Shown piece after piece: positions 7,777 through 15,541 of a stretch of 42,544 nt of DNA. A program made the translations under genes and the position numbers. The stretch is taken from the NCBI GenBank assembly GCA_001779205.1, contig MFJM01000012.1:7294-49837 (forward strand). The letters are read 5' to 3'. This DNA is from Candidatus Gottesmanbacteria bacterium RIFCSPHIGHO2_02_FULL_39_14 (GTDB lineage: Bacteria; Patescibacteriota; Microgenomatia; 2-02-FULL-39-11). The notes under the pieces are model-generated. The model was not told the DNA's origin. It worked only from the letters and a program-made list of their open reading frames with translations, and did not search any database. Position 1 is the first letter of the stretch. Each line of letters begins with the position of its first letter.

Positions 7777-8523
7777 TTAACCTTTATAAGATATGCGTCG
7801 AATTATTAGACCGCCTATTAAAGATGAAGTTATAGATAATGAAGTAATTAACCATAGACTGGGACCAGCACTGGGCACTTGTGGAATTTCAATCTTTTTT
7901 TCAATACAAAATTGACTTTCATCACGATCAGAGCGATCCGGAGCATTAGCTTCTACTACATTAACCGGACAAATAACTTCCTTGTCTTCAGGTAATATTG
8001 ACTCATGAGAGACTCTAGCTTTGATTTCAAAAAGTTCTGAATTGCCACCATCAAGGTTTTTTACTGTCCAAGAAAGTTGACGATTATCGGCATCATAGGT
8101 TCCCGGACCAGACATAAAATCAAGAAAATCAGGTAAAGAATCAACGACTGCAATATTTTCAAGAGTTTCCTCACCGGGATTTTGAACTCTGACTTGGAAG
8201 GTAATGATTTGAAGCGGTCTATAACGAGGGTCTGTTGGTCCAAGATGATCTACAAATATACCGGATGCAGGATTCTTTACCATTTTTTCCAAGAGAATAT
8301 CACCTTCTCTAGGAGAAATAACCCCACCGCCGTAAACCGGTTCTCCGCCGTAAACTGGAACTCCTCCTTTGGTTTGTTCCTCTAATTCTTCTTTGGGAGT
8401 CGGAGTCGGAGTCGGTTTTTCGTCTCCGGCAGCATAGGATTGAGATGTTAAAGATAATGATAAACTTACTGATATTAGAGTTAGGACCAAAAAAAAGACT
8501 GCCCGGTCAAGCAAATTTTTCAT
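7777..8523 (-). CDS. Secreted DUF11-like repeat protein with C-terminal anchor
   Basis: Signal peptide; FQVRVQNPGEETLENIAVVDSLPDFLDFMSGPGTYDADNRQLSWTVKNLDGGNSELFEIKARV (conserved repeat domain); C-terminal VPSAGPSLW + TM + RRISYKG, sorting-signal-like. Confidence 0.75.
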   Translation of the reverse strand: MKNLLDRAVFFLVLTLISVSLSLSLTSQSYAAGDEKPTPTPTPKEELEEQTKGGVPVYGGEPVYGGGVISPREGDILLEKMVKNPASGIFVDHLGPTDPRYRPLQIITFQVRVQNPGEETLENIAVVDSLPDFLDFMSGPGTYDADNRQLSWTVKNLDGGNSELFEIKARVSHESILPEDKEVICPVNVVEANAPDRSDRDESQFCIEKKIEIPQVPSAGPSLWLITSLSITSSLIGGLIIRRISYKG

Positions 8524-8615
8524 AATTGAATAAATTTTTGGGCAGTTATTAAGGTTGCGGTGGATTATAACAGACTAAATATATGGTGTCAAGTACTATA
8601 GGTTAGGAGGCGGAT

Positions 8616-9443
8616 TTAGAGTGCTTTTAACTCGGTTAGCAATTTTTGCCGATCTTCCGGGGTGAGTTTTAACAAATCGATATACATCTGGTTATCCAAA
8701 AGATCACGGCAGAGAACGATATTATTTTCCAGCAATATTTTCTTATGATTATAGGTTAAGTTGATTAGACAGGTAACCGGAAAAAGCTTTTCGATTTCAA
8801 TTAAATCCTGGAGATTACCCTTTTCCGGATAACCCCAACTGATAATTTTCATACCCATACATTGGGCGTAGACGATAGCCTCCTGGGAGGCTTTGGTATT
8901 GGTAACCAACCAGACTTCATTAAACCTGGTAGCATTAGAACGGCCTATCCACCCGGCAGTAAGATCCTGATAACGGGCAAAAACGTAAAGAGCGACTTTG
9001 ACGTCAGTGCGGTTACCGATATTATTGTGGAATTTACATTCAATCATAATTTTCTGATTATTTTTTTGAGCAACAACATCTATTTCGTGAGCAATGCATA
9101 AACCGTAAATTACGACATCGGTATCCACTTTATAATCCTGTTTTTGAAGAATACTGGCTATGAATTTCTCAAAAGGAAAACCGGTCGGACCTAAATCAAT
9201 GATGGCTTGTTTGAGCCTATATCTGGCTTGAGAGTGGGGTGAGGGCGACTGACCAAGGTATTCAAGTATATGCTTATATATTTCCGAGGTATGAATTTCC
9301 GGATAAAGAATGTTTTTTACGTGGGAGAGAGCGGCATCATGAAGTTCGAGAGGTACACCGGCTCTTTTTATCGAATTTCTTAATTTTTCCTCGCTGAAAG
9401 CCTCTTTTTCACCGGTGGCTTTAATGACGGTAATAGTATCCAT
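8616..9443 (-). CDS. ATP-cone domain fused to Mrr-like restriction endonuclease domain
   Basis: N-term ITVIKATGEKEAFSEEKLRNSIKRAG (ATP cone); GFPFEKFIASILQKQDYKVDTDVVIYGLCIAHEIDVVAQKNNQKIMIECKFHN (Mrr-like D..ECK). Confidence 0.8.
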   Translation of the reverse strand: MDTITVIKATGEKEAFSEEKLRNSIKRAGVPLELHDAALSHVKNILYPEIHTSEIYKHILEYLGQSPSPHSQARYRLKQAIIDLGPTGFPFEKFIASILQKQDYKVDTDVVIYGLCIAHEIDVVAQKNNQKIMIECKFHNNIGNRTDVKVALYVFARYQDLTAGWIGRSNATRFNEVWLVTNTKASQEAIVYAQCMGMKIISWGYPEKGNLQDLIEIEKLFPVTCLINLTYNHKKILLENNIVLCRDLLDNQMYIDLLKLTPEDRQKLLTELKAL

Positions 9444-9446
9444 AAT

Positions 9447-10058
9447 TTATATTCTGGTTTTATATAACTCCAATACCAATGGAAAATTAGTAAATCCAGC
9501 TTCAATATTTAAATGTTTTCCTCCTTTTATGACTATTGTAGAACTGTCAAGCTTTTGGGCAAATTCCAGAGAATATTTCTTGTCGACATAAGGATCATTA
9601 TCCGAATAGAGAACGTAAGATAAGGGGATCTGCTTTTTTAACAAATCAAAGTCGAAATCACTTTTATAAAAAGAGGTGTTGACATGGTCAAACTGCCAGA
9701 GATCCCGCCTATTTAGAGCTGTCATAAAAGGAATAACAAAAATGGCGCAATCCAATTTAAGTTTATATTTAGCTACTAGATGAAGAATAAAAACAGGACC
9801 AAGCGAATGGCCGATAAAAACAAGCTTGTTATTATTTTTTATCTCCTGGTAAATAGGCTCAAATTTTTTCAGCCAATTTGTCAAAATCTGATTTTTAGGC
9901 GGAATTTGAGGACCATTTTTGGATATTGTTTCCCAATTATCCACCGGAAATTGCGGAGCCAGTACTTTCTGACCTAAAGATTCCAAATTTTCTTTTAACT
10001 GAGGAAACCAGTTTTCTTCGGGACTTCCGAAGGCTCCATGAAAGATAACGAAAGTCAT
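9447..10058 (-). CDS. RBBP9/YdeN-like serine hydrolase
   Basis: VIFHGAFGSPEENWFPQLKENLESLGQKVLAPQFP; FIGHSLGPVFILHLV; SDNDPYVD; KGGKHLN. Confidence 0.85.
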   Translation of the reverse strand: MTFVIFHGAFGSPEENWFPQLKENLESLGQKVLAPQFPVDNWETISKNGPQIPPKNQILTNWLKKFEPIYQEIKNNNKLVFIGHSLGPVFILHLVAKYKLKLDCAIFVIPFMTALNRRDLWQFDHVNTSFYKSDFDFDLLKKQIPLSYVLYSDNDPYVDKKYSLEFAQKLDSSTIVIKGGKHLNIEAGFTNFPLVLELYKTRI

Positions 10059-10110
10059 AGGTCGAATAAAATGATTATGACATACAAAGATAAAATATGG
10101 TAGGATAGCC

Positions 10111-10860
10111 TTGATGTTGGGCTATATCATAATATTTACCATCATCGGCAGTATTTTGTCTTTAATCGGAGGTGTTTTACTTCTTTTTAAAAAACATTTG
10201 TCGGAAACTCTGGTTCTTGATCTGACGAGTTTTGCCGCGGGGGTACTATTGGCAACAGCATTTATAGATCTCTTTCCTGAGGCTATAAGTGGGACGGAAA
10301 ACCATGCCAAAATATTTGTCTATGCACTATCAGGTATGATTGTTTTTTTTACCCTGGAAAGATTTTTCCTGTGGTTTCATCATCACCATGAGACCACAAA
10401 AGAAATAAGGCCTTCTGTTTTATTAATTACCATAGGTGACAGCATCCATAATTTCATAGACGGGGTGGCGATTACTTCTTCTTTTTTAGTCAGTTTCCCT
10501 CTTGGTGTGACGACAGCCCTGGCGGTAGCTGCTCACGAAATACCGCAGGAAATTGCCGACTTTTCCGTCCTGTTAAGCCAAAAAGTATCAAAGTTTAAAA
10601 CCCTGGCATTCAACGGTCTGTCTGCTCTCACTTCACTTTTGGGGGCAATTATTACCTATTACCTTGCGGAGCGGATAACTGTTCTTCTACCCTATATTAT
10701 TTCTTTTACAGCCGGTATGTTTATCTATATAGCAGCCAGCGATCTTATACCGGAACTTCACCGGTCCAGTATCAAAAAAACCAATGCCTGGCATCAGACG
10801 GCAACTCTTCTATTTGGAATTTTCCTGGTATCTATCATAAAATCTCTAATTAATGAATGA
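10111..10860 (+). CDS. ZIP family metal transporter
   Basis: Multi-TM; histidine loop WFHHHHETT; GDSIHNFIDGVAI; AAHEIPQEIADFSVLL. Confidence 0.9.
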   Translation: MMLGYIIIFTIIGSILSLIGGVLLLFKKHLSETLVLDLTSFAAGVLLATAFIDLFPEAISGTENHAKIFVYALSGMIVFFTLERFFLWFHHHHETTKEIRPSVLLITIGDSIHNFIDGVAITSSFLVSFPLGVTTALAVAAHEIPQEIADFSVLLSQKVSKFKTLAFNGLSALTSLLGAIITYYLAERITVLLPYIISFTAGMFIYIAASDLIPELHRSSIKKTNAWHQTATLLFGIFLVSIIKSLINE

Positions 10861-12346
10861 GCAGGATATTGCACAACAGGATTTAGCAGATGATTTTGAA
10901 GAACTGATCTATCTTCTTGACAATAACTTAGGAAACCTCCATAGATTTTACTCCGATATAAAAAAAGTCAGGAAATATATTATCGGGGAAAGTTATAAAT
11001 TAATTATCAATAATCTGGAGAGGAGTATTTATAAAAATACAGCTTATAAAAATGGAATAATTAAGATAAAACGGCAAATTGGAGCTGAAAATAATGAAAA
11101 AATACGGGCGGAAAAACACCAATATCAGGATTTGGTAAGAATAATAACCAAATTGAGCGCTGCCCTGATCACGGCAACTGATTGGCAATCACCCTCTTTT
11201 GACTTTTCTCTGGCACCTGCCGCCGGAAGACAGACCGGCAAAATCAGCGGTACAGTCAATGATTATAAACGTGACGTCCACCTGGATGAAAAGTATTATG
11301 AAGAGGCTTATGTGCGCGAATATATAGATGCCAAATACAAATTTTTCCTGAAAGCGTATCTGACCAATAGCGGACAGGCGGCCTTCCAGACCATCTTAAC
11401 CTATTTATCTTCCGAAAATAAGATTGCCGGAAAAGTAATGGTCGGACGATCTTCTTATTTCCAATATAAACAAATATTAAAAGGGACATTCGGCTGGAAG
11501 ACTATTTTGATTCCGGAAATGAACAATAAAGTGATCATGGAAAGAATAAGAAAGGAAAAACCGGGAGTCATATTTATTGATTCATTAACCAACAGTGCTG
11601 AAATAGCCGTGCCTGACTTAAATTCAATATTAGACTATATTTACAGAACGGCGGAAAAAGATATTTATATTATTATCGACAATACTTGTCTGGCAGTTTC
11701 TTGCCAGCCATTTTTGCTACGCAAGACAAATAAGAAAGTGCATCTGATAACATTTGAGAGTCTTAATAAATATTACCAGTTCGGTCTTGATCTGGTGACA
11801 GCCGGAGTAATCATCTGTGATAACAGGGAGGCGGGAGGCATATTTGAATACAGGAAACATGCGGGGACAAATATCAGCGATACTTCTGTTTATGCACTGT
11901 CAAAGCCTAACAGGAAATTATTGAAAAAGAGGCTAAACAGGCATCAGAGGAATGCCCGGGAATTAGCTAAGTATTTATCGGAGACGGACAGGCAGGGTGA
12001 CAAAATTGAAAAAATAATTTATCCCGGACTTGACAACCATCCGGCCTATGATTGGAGTAAAGAGCTGGAATTTAAAGGCAGCTTTTTAAATATCAAATTT
12101 AAAGAGCAATACGACAACCCAAAATATATGAAGAAACTGATGGATTTGGTCATCAAAACCGGCCGTCAAAAAGAAGTTAACATTATCGGAGGGACGAGTT
12201 TCGGCCTGAATACCACCCGCATATACCTGACTTCTTTGTGGACAAAATTCGGCAAACCCTTTTTAAGGGTTTCTCTAGGAACGGAAGATTATCTGACACT
12301 TACGAAAATCAAGGCTGTTTTTGGGAAAGTAATTGAGAAATTCTAA
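10853..12346 (+). CDS. PLP-dependent (Cys/Met metabolism-like) transferase
   Basis: VMVGRSSYFQYKQIL..., IYIIIDNTCLAV, HLITFESLNKYYQFGLDLVTAGVII (candidate PLP Lys), C-terminal FLRVSLGTEDYLTLTKIKAVF; start overlaps the ZIP gene end. Confidence 0.65.
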   Translation: MNEQDIAQQDLADDFEELIYLLDNNLGNLHRFYSDIKKVRKYIIGESYKLIINNLERSIYKNTAYKNGIIKIKRQIGAENNEKIRAEKHQYQDLVRIITKLSAALITATDWQSPSFDFSLAPAAGRQTGKISGTVNDYKRDVHLDEKYYEEAYVREYIDAKYKFFLKAYLTNSGQAAFQTILTYLSSENKIAGKVMVGRSSYFQYKQILKGTFGWKTILIPEMNNKVIMERIRKEKPGVIFIDSLTNSAEIAVPDLNSILDYIYRTAEKDIYIIIDNTCLAVSCQPFLLRKTNKKVHLITFESLNKYYQFGLDLVTAGVIICDNREAGGIFEYRKHAGTNISDTSVYALSKPNRKLLKKRLNRHQRNARELAKYLSETDRQGDKIEKIIYPGLDNHPAYDWSKELEFKGSFLNIKFKEQYDNPKYMKKLMDLVIKTGRQKEVNIIGGTSFGLNTTRIYLTSLWTKFGKPFLRVSLGTEDYLTLTKIKAVFGKVIEKF

Positions 12347-12363
12347 TAGGTATTTCATTAGAA

Positions 12364-13545
12364 CTAAAATACTACCGGTGATAAAAATCCTTGTTTTTCT
12401 TGAAATCTCTTTGAGACTACAGAAGATTGAGATATCCCAAGCTCAGATGATAATACTAAAAGCCTGGAGAGATCTTGTTGAGTTCCGGTTAACTTTATCT
12501 CAAACGCCGTATCCCTATCTAAAATTGCATCAACTTCGGCAGTATTACGTTTGTTATAAAAACTCACCTTACCATAACTAGATAATTGATTAATAACAGC
12601 ATTTTCAAATATTTGCGCTTCACTTACTTTTCCAATCAAATTTAAAAGCCCTGTATCGGCAAAATAAACTTTTTTCCCTCCAGCTACAGCTCGATCAATA
12701 CTTTTACTAAACCTTGGCAGAAGTCTGATAAAAAATGTTCCTTGTAAGAATTCAAGAAACCTATAGACTTTTACTCTATCTATACCAAGTTCACTTGACA
12801 GGCGCGTTACATCAAGCATTGACCCAACGCGAGGTACTAAAAGCAAAATCATATCGCGAAGTTCGCGAATATCTGAGTAGTCAGATAATATCTTAATATC
12901 TTTCTCAAAAAAAGAGGCAAAGATATTTTTTAAAACCATTATTTTAGTATCCTTATCTTCTGTAGTTATTACCTCAGGAAAACCACCATACGTTAGAAAA
13001 TCCTCATACTCAGCAATACGCGCTTTATGAGTAAAAGTATTATTTTTCTTATAGGCATCTTGAAAAGTAAAGTTCTGAACTTCTTTCAATGAAACCACAT
13101 CCTTAAAATAAAGATATTCTTGGAAACTCAAAGGAGGAAGTTCATATAAGAATTTACGACCGGATAATGATTCAGGAAATAGATTTTTGAGATAAAAATT
13201 GGAAGACCCTGTTAAATAAAATTTAACACTATGATGGTCAATAAGATATTTAATGACTTTAGTAATTTCAGGGAAATTTTGAATTTCGTCAATAAATACT
13301 GACAATCTCCCCAATTTTTTCCCCATATCGATGAGTCTTTTATAGATTACCTTGTAATCTTCATCTTCGAAGACTTTTTGATCGAGCGGATTGTCGAAAT
13401 CAAACCACAGTTTTGGCTCTTTTATTTCCTCATAAACCTGACGCATAAGTGTCGTTTTTCCAACCTGCCTCATTCCAGTAATAAGCAATGAGTTTTTGTG
13501 ATTGAGATATTTTACTAATTCGTTATACAAAAGCCTCTTTTTCAT
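12364..13545 (-). CDS. AAA ATPase with DUF4143-type C-terminal domain
   Basis: LLITGMRQVGKTTLMRQVYEEIK (Walker A), LSVFIDEIQNFPEITKVIKYLID (Walker B), YLTGSSNFYLKNLFPESLSGR, KKVYFADTGLLN. Confidence 0.9.
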   Translation of the reverse strand: MKKRLLYNELVKYLNHKNSLLITGMRQVGKTTLMRQVYEEIKEPKLWFDFDNPLDQKVFEDEDYKVIYKRLIDMGKKLGRLSVFIDEIQNFPEITKVIKYLIDHHSVKFYLTGSSNFYLKNLFPESLSGRKFLYELPPLSFQEYLYFKDVVSLKEVQNFTFQDAYKKNNTFTHKARIAEYEDFLTYGGFPEVITTEDKDTKIMVLKNIFASFFEKDIKILSDYSDIRELRDMILLLVPRVGSMLDVTRLSSELGIDRVKVYRFLEFLQGTFFIRLLPRFSKSIDRAVAGGKKVYFADTGLLNLIGKVSEAQIFENAVINQLSSYGKVSFYNKRNTAEVDAILDRDTAFEIKLTGTQQDLSRLLVLSSELGISQSSVVSKRFQEKQGFLSPVVF

Positions 13546-13724
13546 AGTGTAAATATATTATTACAAATTTGCGTAAATTTGTAAATACTACTCTACAACT
13601 AGAAATGAACGGGTGTGAAATTGTAACACTCAATAGCCTTATTGAAGGAAAAGGTACCAGTTCTTCTCTAATTGATGTTGTTACAAGTATTGCGAAAAAA
13701 AATATCAGAATTTCTCAGGTAGGA

Positions 13725-13783
13725 AGATTATCTGACGCTTACGAAAATCAAGGCTGTTTTTGCTGAAGTGATTAAGAGATTCT
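13725..13783 (+). pseudogene. 3'-terminal remnant duplicated from the PLP gene at 10853-12346
   Basis: Encodes EDYLTLTKIKAVFAEVIKRF* versus EDYLTLTKIKAVFGKVIEKF*; frame disrupted immediately upstream. Confidence 0.75.
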
Positions 13784-13901
13784 AACAGGCGTTCATTACC
13801 CGTAGTCGGGGTAATGACATTTTCTGAACTGTCATCCGAATAGGGAACCACATAAAACCAATCTTTTGTCTATTGTTATAGTTAGATATTAATTTGTAGC
13901 T

Positions 13902-15254
13902 TTATTTGAATATATTTTTTCCAATCTGGACCGGTCTCCCGCCTTTAGGAACAAATTTTATTACCTGATGCAAGGATTGAAATGGTTCAAGTATATACTT
14001 TTGATTAGCAATTTCTCCATTTGGCCAGATATGATAACCTGGCATACAATTTGCATTATCTTCATCATTCTCTTCTTTATGATTTTCTGCTGCTCTTCCA
14101 GAAAAATGACTTACCTTACCTAAACCTTCTTTTGTCCAGGCAGGCTGTCCTTCTTTTTTAAGCCATTCTTTAAGAGGGTTAATCACTTTATTTTTAAACT
14201 CATCATCAGATTGATTACCAGGATCACTTATCAGCAAAACTTCCGGTATCATTTCTTTTAAAGCTAAAATGGTTGCTTTCATATCTTCCAAATATTCATC
14301 CAGATTCCTTTCAGCCCGGCGTTCTGATTTATTCACACTAATCCTGGGGTGATAAAAATACGCTGGATTTTGTTTATATAATTCAACTATTTTCTTTGCA
14401 GCACGCTCTGCAATTTTATTTCCTCTTACCCATCCTGCAGTAGTGATGTGAATAGGTCTTATTTCTGAAGCTAAAGCACGACATACGTCTCCATAATCTG
14501 CCGGAGTGCCATCCTCATGAATCATACTAGTTGATACATAATCAAAGGAATCACTATCATAGTAATTTGTTAAATATCCTTTTTTACCTACATCACCCAC
14601 AAAAGGAGTCCGTCCATACAGGGGAATGAACGGTCCGATTGGTGCTCTATCAAAAAATAAATCCTGTCTAAGTAATCTACTTAAAGGATGTGTGGAGAAC
14701 ATTTCTCCTATATCCGATGGTATATCTTTTAACATTACTGCCGGAATATATATCACTCCCCCATCTTTCCTAAGTGGCGGATCAATATCAAGACCTTTTT
14801 GGTTTTTTACCATCTGTACCCAGGAAGCCCATTCCTTTAAAACTTCTGTTTCGTATGCTTTTTTTGTTTCTGCAATTTTTAGAACACCAGCAAACGGCAT
14901 AACTTCAACTTTATGACTTGCTGCAAGCGAGCAATAATTACAATTATGACTACAGCCTTTTGTTACTTGAACATCAGCTAGGTCCGGTCCTAATAAAGAT
15001 GGAACTTCATCTGGAGATAATTTAAGCTCTGCAAATAAATCAAGGTGTGGATTTTCTATAGTCGGGAGGGAAACTTCTAAATCTACTAAAGCAGATATGT
15101 TCTTTTCTTCGACAGCTTGTTTAACAGATTGTCTTAAGTTTTTCCCTTTTGCACTTAATGGGTATCCCTGATTTATAAAACTTCTGGCTTTTAAAGCCAA
15201 AATATCCTTTCCTCTCTCAATTACATAAGAATCACTAGTAACCTGTGTCTCCAT
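13902..15254 (-). CDS. Radical SAM domain protein
   Basis: ADVQVTKGCSHNCNYCSLAASHKVEVMPF (CX3CX2C); rest of family unassigned. Confidence 0.75.
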   Translation of the reverse strand: METQVTSDSYVIERGKDILALKARSFINQGYPLSAKGKNLRQSVKQAVEEKNISALVDLEVSLPTIENPHLDLFAELKLSPDEVPSLLGPDLADVQVTKGCSHNCNYCSLAASHKVEVMPFAGVLKIAETKKAYETEVLKEWASWVQMVKNQKGLDIDPPLRKDGGVIYIPAVMLKDIPSDIGEMFSTHPLSRLLRQDLFFDRAPIGPFIPLYGRTPFVGDVGKKGYLTNYYDSDSFDYVSTSMIHEDGTPADYGDVCRALASEIRPIHITTAGWVRGNKIAERAAKKIVELYKQNPAYFYHPRISVNKSERRAERNLDEYLEDMKATILALKEMIPEVLLISDPGNQSDDEFKNKVINPLKEWLKKEGQPAWTKEGLGKVSHFSGRAAENHKEENDEDNANCMPGYHIWPNGEIANQKYILEPFQSLHQVIKFVPKGGRPVQIGKNIFK

Positions 15255-15464
15255 TTTACTTATTATTAATTATAAACCATATGGTAACGGGTGGTTATTG
15301 AAGGGGCTTACAGAAATTAAATGATAAATAACAATTCCCGAAATTATCCATTTTTTGCGAGGCTGGAAAATTATAATTTTGTGGTACTGAAAATGGTGAT
15401 TTAGATCGTCAGATTACGCTGGAAGCTCGGGGTAATGACATTTTTTATATTTTTTTCCTGATCC

Positions 15465-15535
15465 GTCCTCCTATCCTTACTTTTCGCCTTTTCAATTCTA
15501 TTCGAATACGGCTCAAAGAGCGGATTTAGGAGGAC
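15465..15535. repeat. Structured ~70-nt element, copy 2
   Basis: GTCCTCCTA...TAGGAGGAC outer stem; core matches 7589-7658. Confidence 0.65.
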
Positions 15536-15541
15536 TCCGCT

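Noticed and set aside
7563-7835. 90-aa plus-strand ORF
   Set aside because: Covers stem-loop elements and has no protein-like conservation signal.
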